Positions 10,841-22,819 are shown, counted from the first letter of the stretch. The stretch: DNA of 64,000 nucleotides from Blasia pusilla (GCA_050084515.1 CM114272.1:31062001-31126000); one strand, 5' to 3'. The notes: a model not told the origin generated them from the sequence alone. Numbers and translations are program-made.

Positions 10841-11084
10841 CCAAGAGGATACAACTGGGACTAGATGGCATGGCGAGGTTGATGAGGAGATGGTGCCAGG
10901 TTGGCATGTATCCGCCTTTTTATGTTGGTTAGGGGTGGACTCTAGTATGGAGGACCACATGATATCTTACTCTAGTCGAGGGGTAGATGGCCACCTTGAT
11001 CCTAAGGTTGGAGATGGTGGTGCGGATCAGCATGATATTCATGATGATGCGTTGGTGTTGGAGTTCCTACGGACCAAGTAGGGT

Positions 11085-12467
11085 GCCAAGCATAGTGAGT
11101 GCCAAGGAGCGAGACCGTGTTCTTCAACGTGCTAAGAGGTATCGATTGGAGGGAACACATATTCTCCGCGTGTGGGAGGATGGTAGAGTACGAGTAGTGC
11201 CACATTTGGCTCAGAGAGAGCGCATTGTGCGACATGCCCATGAGGAGTTGGGACATTTTGGGGTAAAGCGTCGTATAGCTTACTCCTTGGCGAGATTGGT
11301 GGCGTGGCATGCATACTCAGTGCAGCGATTGGTGTCACGTTGTATGGTTTGTGACCGGGTGAGGCATCATTTAATGCCCCTACACCACAATTACACCCCT
11401 TGCCTATTATGGGGTTGGGTTACCCTTGGAGTGTGGACTTTGCGGGACCGTTACCGTTGACTGTACAACATCATCGATATGTGTTGGTGATGGTGGATCA
11501 CTTCTCCAAGTGGATTGAGTTGGTGGCATTACCGGACAAGGCAAGTGAGGGAATGGCGTATGCATTCCTGGATAGAGTGCTTAGTCATTTTGGTGCACCA
11601 GCTGAAGTCTTGACCGACCAGGTCTGAGTTTCGGGTGAGTTTCAGGTCTTGTGTGACAAGGCGTTGATTGATCATCGGACCACGTCTCGAGATCATCCAG
11701 AGGCGGATGGTTTGGCTGAGCATGTGGTTCAGACGGTGAAGAGGGCATTGCGCAAGTATGGCCTCTGAAGGGCATCTTGGAGACTGGATATTCGATTGCC
11801 ATGGTTAGCCATGGGGTATAGGTTCAGTCGCCAAGCATCCTTGGCTTCCTTCTCACCTTATTTTCTGTTATACGGTCGAGATGCAGACTTGCCAACATCA
11901 ATTCGTTGGGAGTCTAGTGAGGTGGTGAACCTTGATGACCCTGAGATGTGAATGAGGGTGTGTTCTCAACGGGCGGAGCTCTTTCGGAGAGTTATGCCAA
12001 CAGCCTTTGAGAATCTTGCTATTGCTCAACACAGGGATACGTTGCGGTATGCAACCATTCGGGGTGGAGGTTATCGACCATCGATTCGTAGGTTCCATGT
12101 GGGGGACTATGTCTATTTGCAGCAGATTGCACCGACAACGTTGGATGTGACGGCAGGCCGCACTATTTTACGAGTGCACGAGGTGTTAGCTTCTGGAGTT
12201 CTCATGTTGGAGGGTCGTGATGGAGTTGTTTGGAAGGACCATGTGCGTAATTGTGCGCCATGTCATCTTCCAAATGTGGATGGTACTGTTGACCCAAGCT
12301 TAGCCATGATACGTGCTAGCTTGAGGTGCATGTTGTGTGGGTCTGCTGGTAACGCAGCCCGTATGTTGGTGTGTGATCGATGTTCTAGGGGTTGGCACAT
12401 GATGTGTTTGACTCCACGTATGGATGTTGTTCCTACTGGAAGGTGGGTTTTTCCTCGATGTACTTAG
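11085..12467 (+). pseudogene. pol: Integrase with a C-terminal PHD-like zinc finger
   Basis: The HHCC zinc-binding domain is at about 11230-11365 (VRHAHEELGHFGVKRR then CMVCDR). The catalytic core follows: WSVDFAGPLP (first Asp near 11436), EVLTDQ (second Asp near 11614, then a TGA), and HPEADGLAEHVVQTVKRAL (Glu near 11702). The region 11952-12300 (YRPSIRRFHVGDYVYLQQ, ILRVHEVLASGVLMLEGRDG) is the C-terminal module in the place of the GPY/F domain. It is followed at 12328-12465 by C-x2-C, C-x2-C, H-x2-C and a last pair of which only the second Cys remains (GRWVFPRC; the first is Phe, TTT for TGT). This is a C4HC3 PHD-finger pattern with one lost ligand. PHD fingers commonly read histone H3 tails, so a role in target-site choice is inferred. 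Stops lie at about 11626, 11766 and 11948. Confidence 0.85.
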
Positions 12468-12630
12468 GAGAGGTAGATGACTTGATCTTTGCATGATATG
12501 GATTACAGATGTGCGACTAACGATGGGGCAACCTAGCACCCGGCCTTCTGATTCGGGCACCCAAGAAGGTGTATAGCATGTAGTAGATGTATAGGGCTAC
12601 CTAGGAGTTAGAGGGACCTAACCGCCAGTT

Positions 12631-12642
12631 AGGGGGGCGAGT
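12631..12642 (+). other. Polypurine tract before the 3' LTR
   Basis: AGGGGGGCGAG then T lies directly before TGTGGTACAC at 12643. A polypurine tract primes plus-strand DNA, so it marks the start of the 3' LTR at 12643 rather than at 12749. Confidence 0.65.
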
Positions 12643-13116
12643 TGTGGTACACTTGTGTTTGTGGATACTCTCGTCTATGTCATGTATGTATGTGAGTATG
12701 GTATGTTAGCGATGTATGTTGTATGACGATGTGGATTCGCACGACAGCTGTCATGACCATACGGATTATGTCGTAGAGTATAGTGTGCTAGTAGAGGCCA
12801 TTCCTTATGTAGGACCGTAGTGGCTTGGTAGAGATGCGGTTCCATACATAGGGTTGGGGGTTACTCAGTTGGGGGTGACTTTCCCAGTAGGGCCCGCTCT
12901 TAGGTTGGAGGATATAAGGTGGAGTGCACTCAAAGAACAGTCAGTTCTTTGAGTTGAGCCTGCTGCTTTGGGAGTTAGCCTTGGTAGTGAGTAGAGCTCT
13001 TGGCTATAGTGTTTCCCGCAAGCTTCGACCTAGATTCTCCCATCGTGGAGTGGGTTTGGCTCGATTGTATGTGATTGTATACGTGTTTTATGACAGTAGG
13101 TCTTTCACGGATTTCA
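12643..13116 (+). repeat. 3' LTR, full length (modules A+B)
   Basis: 474 bp from TGTGGTACAC to GGATTTCA, with TG...CA ends and a polypurine tract directly upstream. Module A is 12643-12746, then GC, then module B at 12749-13116 (matches 3239-3606). The A/B join contains the perfect palindrome GACAGCTGTC (12743-12752). Confidence 0.75.
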
Positions 13117-13223
13117 AGTTGTGGTACACTTGTGTTTGTGGATACTCTCGTCTATGTTATGTATGTATGTGAGTATGGTATGTCAGCGATGTATGTTGTA
13201 TGACGATGTGGATTCGCACGACA
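13117..13223 (+). repeat. Extra copy of LTR module A after the 3' LTR
   Basis: AGTTGTGGTACACTTG to TTCGCACGACA repeats 12640-12746 with about two mismatches. It follows directly after the 3' LTR end and is itself followed by the target-site repeat ATCTA. The leading AGT is the same three bases that precede the LTR at the polypurine tract. Confidence 0.85.
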
Positions 13224-13227
13224 TCTA

Positions 13228-16200
13228 TTCTTCCCTTAAATGCTTACACTTAAGCTTGAGTTTTTTCATTTCTTACAAATTTAGAGCTTCTAATAGAAAT
13301 GCATGTTTTGACAAGTGCCCCTTTCCATTCATGTTGTTGTGCTAGTAATTTCTTTCATATTATGGTTGTAGCATGTGTTATAATTACCCCCTAACCATAT
13401 TTGCCCCTAACCAGAAAATAGATCTCCATAGAAGTTTATTACTATCTATTTTTCTTATGTGGAATTCACAATAATATAACGTATTGTCATACCATAGTGG
13501 TTTAGGTACAAGAGAAAATATACTTAAAAAATTTAGAGGCCACTAGATCATCTCATCACTTTAAGTTGTGGACTTGATTGAGTTGGCATATCAACTTAAT
13601 ATTGCACATGCATGTTGCTCTCTCCAACCTATCGTGACCCTCATAACCAAACATGTGTTGATGCAAAACATTAGGACTCTAGTAGGCTCACATTAGGATG
13701 GACGCCCATCGGAGAAGTCTTTTGAAGGAGACACCAAAATTTTTCTGAAGGATAGTTCGGTTGAGGGCCAAAAAGAGTGGCCCAAGAGGATTTTCCCAAA
13801 TGAAGGGAAGACAGCCCCAGAAGAGAGAGGCTCTCCAAGGGTGTTTGAGACCCGAACTCTACTTTAGGGAGCCATAGAGTAAACCAAGGGCACAGATTGG
13901 CATTGGGATGTGAACACCAAGCCAAATCCAAGGGAGTGAATTTCGCACGACACCCTTGGATTCCAACCCATGACTCATTTCTTGGGTCTTGGTTAGGGAC
14001 TCATGCAAGGTCCATTTGACCATTCAAACCACTAGGCGTGCGAGCGTTGTATATTACATCCAGGGAGCTTGTCTAGGTTGCAAGCTTACATCCCCAACAT
14101 TTGCTAGTAAATATCATAAATCCTCACTATACCTTGAACGTTGGAATGATAGATCTTAGCAAAATTGAGGCTTCGTACTTGAGCTTGTCATGTCTTTTGA
14201 ATCAAGCCTCTAGAGCATTGAAGATATTCCCATGATCTCGACCTTCATAATGGGCTCTCTCAAACTGTGCAAGGCAATTTTCTTGGTGGTTTAGAATCCC
14301 TTGCCTACACTAGCACTAGATATTGGACAAGAACTTCTTCAATTGTTATTATAGGCTTCCCATCCTCACAACACTTCACGCAGCCAATTAGGAGAGGAAC
14401 CTATGTTAGTGAGATGGATACAAGAGAATGTACTAATGAAGTAGTGTTTGTCATAGCCTTGCAAGCATAGATCTTCTACCCTCGTGGCATAGAGCTACAA
14501 CAAGTGTTACTTGACTTTGGGCTCCAAAAAATTTGGAAGTGCAGAAGTTTTGCATGCAATCTCTAGGTCAGAGTACATTGCAAGGAGCTCTAGTGATACC
14601 TGCCCAAAAATGGAAGCATAGAATGCTACTTTTAAGGCTGTAAATTTCTTTGAAGTGATTCACTAGTGCCTAAAAGTATAATCTCCATCATGAAACAAAA
14701 TACAAGGTTTGTGCACTCATCCAACACTTTTAGTGTTTCAAGGATATAACCCGGATTTGAACTTGAACCAAATTCCCAACTAAAGACTACCATTAAGTAA
14801 TTTGCAAGATCTTTTGGTTCAGGATATACGCTCAGTAGATGGATATCCAATTATTTGCATGCTTCTGCGTTGTTGTATCTTGACAAAACTAACTTTTTGT
14901 ACTTGAACTCATCTTGTGATCCTACCTTACTTTTTAGCAGACTAGTAGTCTTCTTTCATCATCTTCAGTGCAAGTTTCTTGCGTATTTGCAAGTCAACTC
15001 ATTATTTTCCAACTCAACCCTAAACCTTAGGCAAGGTTTCCCCGGACACTAAATCCCTCACAACTATCTTACTACTAGGTTTCAAAAAGCTACGAAATCC
15101 GTCATACCTTGGGCTCCAAAAATCTAAAAAATGTTGAAGCTTTGCATGTAGCTTGTAGGTCAGAGCAAGTTGCAAGCAACTCCAGTGATACCTGCCTAGC
15201 AATGCTAGCGTAGAGTGATGCTTTTTAAGTTGTAAATTTCTTAGAGTAACCTAATAGTGCGTGGAAGTATAATCTCCGTCATAAAAAATAATAAAAAGAT
15301 TTGTGATTTCATCCAACACTTTAAGTGTTTCAAGGGCATAACCTCTGTTTTGAATTTGAAACAGATTCCCAACCAAGGAATACCATTAAAGAACTCTCAA
15401 GATCTTGTGGTTCAAGATACACAATCCTTAGAGAAATTTCTAATTATTTTCATGCTTCTTCTTTGGTGTGTCTTGATAAATTTGACCTTTACTACTTCAA
15501 CTTGTCTTGTGTTCTTCAACTGCCTTACACAAGCTTTCTGTGTATACTAAATCCCTCACAATTGTCTTACTACCGAGTTTTAGATAGTTGCTACAATCCC
15601 TTATCACCAATGCTTCCTATGCTTCAATTTCTGTAGAACTCGCAAGACCTCGCCATCTTTTCCACAGTCCGAGTTCATCCAAACTCGCCTACATTGCAAG
15701 ATTACACACCCTTGGTCAAAAAACTTAGCTTACTTAAATATTTTCTCTACTTGTTAAGAATTGCAATGTAATCAAGTAATGTCAACTCATCCTAAATTTA
15801 ACCAGTCATCTCATTCAAACTTCTCTAAATTACACTATCACACCCATTACCATATGATAGTCATGGTACCATGGCCACTCACACTTAGAGTTCAATTGAG
15901 TACACTAACAAACTAGCAACACCCACTGATTTGTAGAGGTCCTTCCATAGTTTCTCTCATCTATTGAATATGGTCAAGTAGCTAAGTACAAAAGCAAGTC
16001 ATTTAGAATCCTTCTCACTTCTACTCTACTAGCTAAGTAATCCTAAACAGAACCCAAAAGACAGTGATTCATAAGCTTAATTCGGTTAATGATGCTAAAT
16101 GCAGAAAGTGTCATTTATCTAACTGTACCTTACTACTATACATTAATGGTTAGCTGAGTACCTAAGCCTACCGTAGTCTACTTCCATTTTTCCTCTATTT

Positions 16201-18260
16201 TTCATCTTCCATCTACTGTGACATATAAACTACACAAGCAACAATGCCAAGTCACCCAAAGAGGACTAGAGAAAGAGCTACCAGACGCCATTTAGCCGCA
16301 ATAACATTAAGCACTTGAAGGTATACTATTCTAAACAAAAATTATTTCCGATCAATCATTGTGGAGAGAATCAAGCCCTACGAGGATGGGAAATCAAAAT
16401 GACTGAAAAATCTACTACTAGTAGAGCTACAAGGGATTCTAAACCAGCAAGAAAATTGCCTCACACTGTTCAAGAGAGCACATTGTGAAGGTCGAGATCA
16501 AGGGAATATCTTGTTCGAGGTAGAAAAATCACCGTAGAGACTCCATTACCAAAGTGTAGATCAAATGGAGGAAAGCTGATAGAATCAAATAAAAATAGTA
16601 AACATCAAAAAGCATTATCTACAAACTTAAAGACTCCCTTCTGCGAATAATACATTAGGTGTCTTTGAAGCTACAGAGAATGAAAACTAGTAGGAAACCT
16701 ACGAATGGAAAGCCCCAATTACTCAAGAAAGTGAGGATAGCAATGGATGGTCCTACACGATATGAAAAATTGTCGATACCTTAGTGCAATAAGAGTATTA
16801 GGTCCTAAAATTTAAAATGACAACAACCGCATGAAAGTAGAAAAGAAACATAACGGATCAAAAGTTGAACACCAACCAGAGTAGAACTCCCTAGCTCCAA
16901 GCGACGGCTTCATCTACAAACCAATGACCTAGCTTCAAGGAATGACTTCAAGCAATGCCTTTGTGCAAAAAATTGAAATTTCTTGAGTGATTGATTTGAT
17001 CTGCATGAGCTAGTTACAATAAGCATGCAGCGCAAGAAGGGAGATAGAATCTAACGCCACGACGTGCAATGCGCGAAAGAAAAAATGGTGACAAGAAATT
17101 GCAATGACTCACTTAACAGATTCAAGAAAATATACAAGACGTAAGAAGCTCGTCTAGTACAAATCCACTAGTACAAATAGAACTTTGATAGTAGTCATGG
17201 GGGCCGTGAATTGGTTTTCTTCAATTTGAGATGGAAATGGAAAAACAGGGAAGTATACTTGAAAATTTGAGACGTTGATGTAGATGCATACGATGTAGAA
17301 GGAGAAGAAAAAAATTTCTAACATGAAAAAAGAACTTCCATCACAACCACCCAACAACCAAAAATGAGAGCAATACGAGTGAGTAGTCAGGCACAAAAGC
17401 CTTCACACAAAGGAAATTATGTCTTTGCTAGCCTAAGTAGCATCCGAGGTCACATAACGGAACATAACAATAAGTAGCAGTAATAAGAACGCCAGGTGAC
17501 ACATGTGAACGGAAGCACGAATCTCTATCAGATAGTCAGGATGTTCTTGGTTGCGACCTGGATAGGTGCAGCAACCTTAGAAAAAATTAGCTCTTTTGAG
17601 AGGGACCATAAACCACTCCCACATGTAAAGGCCGTAATTAAAATTTTGTAATTTTGGTTCTTTTGAAGCCTTTCCTAATCCCTTGTCCACAATTTATCTT
17701 TTTATGTCCCATGTTGAAAATTAACTTTAAAAGAATATCCCCCCCTTGCATCCCTTGTCCACAATTTATCTTTTTATGTCCAATGTTGAAAATTAACTTT
17801 AAAAGAATATCCCCTCCTTGAATCCCTTCTCCAAACTTTATCTTCAATTTCAAATATTTAAATTTCAAATATAAATATTTGAAAGAATATTCTTTATGAA
17901 ATTCCTCATTTCTCTCTTCCCCATTTCTTATTGGAAATCAATTCTTCTCTCATGTACTCGACTAGTGGAAAAATCTTTAGAACATAAATTTTTTGAATTC
18001 CTCTATGGTTGAAATTTGAATGGTTCTCTTTTCCTTTCTTAGTCAATTTAATAATGTCACCTCTTCCCATAGATTTAGGATAAAACTTTTTACGTTTTTT
18101 AATAAAACCCTCTCTGGTTGAAAATTGACCTCTTGTCCTCCCTTATTGAGAATAAAATAATTCTGAAAAACGTATTCGAATTCTCATTACTCTTTTTCCT
18201 TGATATATAAAAATTGAACATCTTTTATGAATTACTTGTAAAACCATGTGTTGACGATTA
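13228..18260. other. AT-rich gene-free DNA with decayed repeats
   Basis: No coding region is supported. Two diverged direct repeats are seen: about 14505-15070 against 15105-15610, both containing TTGGGCTCCAAAAA, TAGGTCAGAG, GTGATACCTGCC, AAGTATAATCTCC and ACTAAATCCCTCACAA. A diverged inverted pair links about 14217-14330 with about 16425-16530 (GGCAATTTTCTTG...GGTTTAGAATCCCTTG against its complement). This suggests an old foldback or nested element. Short open frames here have no recognisable family. Confidence 0.5.
17681..17870. repeat. 72-bp tandem repeat, about 2.5 copies
   Basis: CCTTGTCCACAATTTATC begins copies at 17681 and 17753. A shorter third copy begins at 17825 (CCTTCTCCAAACTTTATC). 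The unit ends in TTAACTTTAAAAGAATATCCCC. The reverse strand reads as a 76-residue repetitive frame, probably without function. Confidence 0.8.
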
Positions 18261-18266
18261 TTAAAA

Positions 18267-18735
18267 CTAGTAAGGTGTGTGTGCGATGCACGGAAAATAA
18301 AAAAGTGTTTGAAGAGCTTTTATTAGTGTATAGCCGGTGAAGGGAACATGGTTGCACAAAAACGGACATGGGTCCTTAAAGGTGGGACTCACACTTATAG
18401 TCCATGATGGAAGGCAAGGCAAGGCTGAGTGGAGCAATGAGGGAGGAGGGAATGGAGGTGGAGGGAGGAAGAAACGGGGGAGTATGCAACATGAAGGCAA
18501 GTAAGGGGAAGGAGAAAGAAGGGAAAGGTGGGGTCCATATGGACAAGTCCTTCTATAGGACGGGCATGGACATGTCCACTCACATTGACTTTGTCCACAT
18601 GCAACCTTGGAAGGGAAGGGATTAATGGTGTTGCGAACAAATTCAAATTTTTTTCTTGTTGCCCATAACATGTGAAACATTTTCTTGCTGTCCAATTGCC
18701 CCATGTCAATAGAAGGGCTTTAAAAATCAGGTGTC
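18267..18735 (-). mobile_element. Non-autonomous Helitron, minus orientation
   Basis: The left edge A|CTAGTAAGGTGTGTGTGCGATGCACGG is the complement of a Helitron 3' end (hairpin then CTAGT). The body holds the complement of the family words GCAGCAAGAAAATGTTTC and GGGCAACAAG seen at 2560-2600. The right (5') boundary near 18735 is approximate. A G/A-rich stretch (18404-18600) lies inside. Confidence 0.5.
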
Positions 18736-20180
18736 AATAAAAGTTTTTTCAAAGTTTTTTCAAAATTTTGAAATTGTATTTAATTTTAAATTTTAAGAAT
18801 AATTTCCACTTTTTAAATCTTAAAAGAGTAAGAAAATTTCACCTTTAAATAAAATAATATACATCTCCCCTAAATAATTTCACTCCTCGATAAAAGCTCG
18901 AACAATAACTATTCTTCCCCTTCCACTCTTTCCACCAAACTAATATTCACTAACCAAAATCTTTTCTAATTTTAATTAGCGAAATCATTTTCTTTTTCAC
19001 TCAAATTCATTTTCCTTTCCCAAAATATCTCATGTGAATGAATACGATTATTTTTAAAAATCATGTTATTAATTTTAAATTCTAGATAAAATTTCTATTT
19101 TCTAAAATTTTAGAAGAGTAATAACATTTCACTCTTCTTAGTAATTCCAATCCTCCATTCAAATTTAAAATGATATCCCAATCCCTTGAGTAATTTTACC
19201 CTTCGATAAAATTTAAACAAAATCTACTCCTTCTCCATTAAAATTTATTTTCTCTTTGCATCAAATATGAATTGAGGAAAAAAAATTTTTTTGGTTATTT
19301 ATCATAATTATTACATTTCATTAATATTTATAATCACCCATTATAATATGAAATAAATGATTAATTGATTAACATGTTTTTTTTTATTTCACTCAAATCC
19401 CTATCTATTTCTATCCATCTAATATGGCTCAAGCAACAAAATTCAAACATGTTACCTATTTTCTCTTATTGTCTCACTATCTTGTCGCATTACGCACATG
19501 AGGTCACCAATTATTATATATAGTATATTGTTAAATAAATTATATATTTTCTTCTTATTCCACTCAATTCCCTATGAATTCTTCTCTCTCTATCTATTTC
19601 TATCCGTCTAATATGGCTCAAGAAAGAAAATTCAAACATGTTGCGTAAATTTTTATTATTATCTCGCCATCTTGTCGTATTATGCACATGGGGTCGCAAA
19701 TTATTATTATATAGATAATTAAAATTAAATGCAAGTACCAATGTGATGATTTGCCATATCGAACTAGATAGGTTTTGCTCTCTTCGACCACTCCCACTAA
19801 CCACTACTCCACTCTAACAATCAGATAATTGAACAATGAATTTCAATAAAAATGCTTATAATTATAAATTTGTGTATGCAATGTTTTTGCAATTCAGAAT
19901 TTGTTTGGGTTATCTTAAATTGGATTCAATCCGACTAGTAAGGTGCCCATGCGATGCACGATAAATAAAAACATGTTTGAAGAGCTAATGCACACCCATG
20001 AAAGAAAAATATTAATAATATTATACATAAAATTTTTTTAAAAATCCCCTCCTAACATATGAAATATTTTTTTCTAATTATGTGGAAAAAAAAAATTCAA
20101 ATAAAAAAAACACTCTCCCGTAATAATATATGCTAGCCGGGTGAAACAAGTCCCTTCGCCATTCTTACTTGCTATCAGTT
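18736..20180. other. AT-rich DNA with a further Helitron end, no gene
   Basis: No coding region is supported. A diverged direct duplication is visible (around 19385-19530 and 19555-19710, both with TCTATTTCTATCC, CTAATATGGCTCAAG and TCAAACATGTT). At 19935-19975, CTAGTAAGGTGCCCATGCG is another complement of a Helitron 3' terminus, followed by TGTTTGAAGAGCT as at 18310, so a second truncated family member lies to its right. Confidence 0.5.
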
Positions 20181-20189
20181 CCTCTTCAC

Positions 20190-20243
20190 CGCCCTCCATT
20201 TGTGGAAAATAGGATGGGAAACATTTTCCACAAATGGAGGGCG
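20190..20243. repeat. Perfect 21-bp inverted repeat (hairpin)
   Basis: Arms 20190-20210 (CGCCCTCCATTTGTGGAAAA plus T) and 20223-20243 are exact complements with a 12-nt loop. It lies about 540 bp upstream of the aldo/keto reductase start. Confidence 0.9.
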
Positions 20244-20782
20244 TAGAAAGGGGGCCTTCCCCTAACTACCAAAGTCACACCCTTACTACGGACGAGGAAG
20301 GTGCCATCCCACGCATCATCTCCCGAGGAGACGGAAGTCGCGCACGAACATTCCCCATATATGGATTGGCCGCGAAGCAAAACGACGAGCTCCGTAGTGC
20401 ATTGGATGGAGATCTTGCGGCGTGGAGGCGAAGAACACGAACCACGAGGCGGAAACGATAGGTGAGGAAGTTATGAGCAGCGGAAGTTTGGAGGCGTGCG
20501 GCCGAAGCTAAAGATGGACGATCGGGGGAAGAAGCTAGTAGCCGAGCGACTGTCAGCTGCAACGAGACACTTCCGTAAGTCCTTAAAAGCAGCAGCAGCA
20601 GATGCGCTTTTAAGCTCTGGAGACTCGCGGGGATCTTGGATTTCTCCTTGTGAATGTGGACAGGAAGGTTTTCGGTTCCTGCGGATTCCGAGCTTTGCAC
20701 GAACAATCAGTCGCTTCGAGTGCAGCTCCTTGCCTGCGCTCGTCCGACCGACCGATCCACACCGATCGATCATCGAGAGAGG

Positions 20783-22819
20783 ATGGCTTCCAAAGTCCCA
20801 CGGAGAGTGCTCGGGACGCAGGCGCTTGAAGTCTCCGCTCAAGGTTTGGGATGCATGGGAATGTCAAGGAGCTACGGGCCTGCAAAGCCGGAAGCAGAGA
20901 TGATTGAGCTGATTCGGCACGCGGTGGACTCTGGCATTACATTTTTTGATACATCCGACATGTACGGCCTGCACGCCAACGAAATTCTCATCGGAAAGGT
21001 GAGATGGCGTTCCCACAATTACAATGTCAATTTTGGATGAAGGGTTCATACTCGGAAACTTCGAGCGATTGGTGTAGAGCTTGGACCGGGCATCCTCCGC
21101 ATCCATGGATCGCTAGAGGTCATAGTCGTAGTGGTATGGCAAATTGTACGCCATCCCGGCTCTCCGTGTCATCATCTTGTGTACAAATTCCACAATGCCG
21201 GCGAACGAGTCGCGCTAAAATACGGCTCTCTCGTCGGTCATGGAATTCTGAATGCTCACGTATAATGTTCGACTGCTCTCTCTTCTATTAACCACATTCG
21301 ATTCACTGGACTGTGGGATGTGTTGCCAGGCCATCCAAGGAATCCGAGACAAGGTCCAGATTGCCACCAAATTTGGTTGTGTAACCATAGACGCCGACGG
21401 AAACCCGCAGATGAGCTTGGTGGGCACGGGTCATCCAGAGTATGTTCGGAAGTGCTGCGAGGGAAGTTTGGAGAGGTTGGGTGTGGACTACATCGATCTA
21501 TACTACCAACAGCGAGTGGACGCCACCGTCCCCATCGAAATCACTGTAAGTACAATTTTCAAACTTTCGAACTCCGCTCGAGCGTCCGTAAGTAGACATC
21601 GTCGCAGCATCTGAATTCGGTAAAAGATGAAGGAGGGGCGTGTCCGGATTTCCGCTCGCAGGCTAACAACTTCTGGACTGCGAATTGAACTCGATGTGCA
21701 GTTTGGAGAGCTGAAGAAGTTGGTGGAAGAAGGTAAAGTGAAATACCTGGGGATCTCCGAGGCATCTGCCATCGACATTCGTCGAGCCCACGCAATCCAC
21801 CCGATCACGGCGGTTCAGATCGAGTGGTCTCTCTGGTCCCGTGAAGTCGAAGAGGAGATTATTCCCACTTGCAGGTACCCTAGCAGATCGCTGTCACACA
21901 TGTCCCCCCGATCACGTTTTTCTCGTCCCAACGCGTCAATGGGAGTCGTCGTCAGGCTGTAATTGCAAGAGTACTGTGACGTTATCGGATGACTGTACCC
22001 GGTGACATCGTGCCAGGAGTCGATCTACTTCACCCTCGAACTTGCAATGCGATGGTTTTGATGCGTCCATTCGTGAACATTGTGCAGGGAGCTGGGAATT
22101 GGCATAGTTCCCTACAGTCCTCTGGGACGGGGCTTCTTTTCGGGAGTCGATGTCAACGATCTTTCAGACGGCGACTTCCGCAAGGTTAGTATTCCTCTTC
22201 TCAGGCGTTCAAGCCTGAGGTGACCGCCGGATTCTGTAAATCGATTACTGATGAATGCATCACAAAGGATCAGCGTTTACTCGAATTTCAGTGCACGTTT
22301 GGTCTTGTAGTAGACATCTGCACTCTCCTCCACAGCTCTCGAAACGTTGGTTCCAGCTCCTCAAAGTCACCGTTTCCATGAGTCTTGTGAGGAAGATTAC
22401 TGTGGAAGAATCTCGTGAGCAGCCCATCTGACGTTTGACGAGCGTAGGATTCTGAGAGGGGTATTTTGGGGTTCCCGCAGTTTGCCCAGCCGAGATTTCA
22501 AGGAGAGAATTTCGCCAAAAACCGGGTTCTCTATGATCGCTTGGTGGAGATCGGCGCAAGAAAGAAGCTAACTGCAGGGCAAATTGCGCTCGCGTGGGTG
22601 CAACATCAAGGAGAGGACGTGGTTCCCATTCCCGGCACCACTAAAGTCAACAACTTGCACGAGAATGTGGATTCTCTTAGCGTGCGACTGAGCAAGGAGG
22701 AGCTCGCGGAAATCGAAGCCGCAGTGCCGAAGGAAAGCGTAGCCGGTGGTCCTTGGATGGAGGAGATGAGCAAACAATGGACGCATGTGTCACTTCCTCT
22801 ATCGTCATGGAAGCAGTGA
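20783..22819 (+). CDS. Aldo/keto reductase, five exons, intact
   Basis: Exons: 20783-20998, 21330-21545, 21702-21874, 22088-22184, 22481-22819. All introns are GT-AG and all phases agree, giving 346 residues, the usual length for plant reductases of the perakine-reductase/AKR13 type. It would reduce aldehydes or ketones with NADPH in the cytosol. The start [11 protein letters not shown] is followed by [22 protein letters not shown] (Asp56, Tyr61) and IATKFG (Lys86). Further matches are [52 protein letters not shown], and the cofactor region [19 protein letters not shown]. The fourth tetrad residue is altered: the usual Y-Y-Q-H-R-V-D reads YYQQRVD, so His is Gln133. The substrate cannot be told. 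A truncated inverted copy lies at 30126-30889. Confidence 0.9.

Larger units (their letters stand above)
3234..13227 (+). mobile_element. Ty3/gypsy LTR retrotransposon carrying a DNA methyltransferase
   Basis: A near-complete element of about 10 kb flanked by the 5-bp direct repeat ATCTA (3234-3238 and 13223-13227). Order on the plus strand: partial 5' LTR, self-complementary primer site, long leader, gag with two zinc knuckles, retropepsin remnant, C5-cytosine methyltransferase, reverse transcriptase, RNase H, integrase with a PHD-like finger, polypurine tract, full 3' LTR, and an extra LTR fragment. The shared LTR module differs at only about 4 of 368 positions between the ends, so the insertion is recent. 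The reading frame is nevertheless broken by several frameshifts and stops. RT-RNaseH-INT gene order identifies Ty3/gypsy. From memory, methyltransferase-bearing gypsy elements have been published in charophyte algae; this copy resembles that arrangement. Confidence 0.93.

Noticed and set aside
12749-13223. Alternative LTR of B+A order (TGTC...GACA)
   Set aside because: It fits the target repeats and TG...CA rule, but the polypurine tract lies before A, not before B, and the left end lacks A next to the primer site. A+B explains more; kept as the competing model in the finding.
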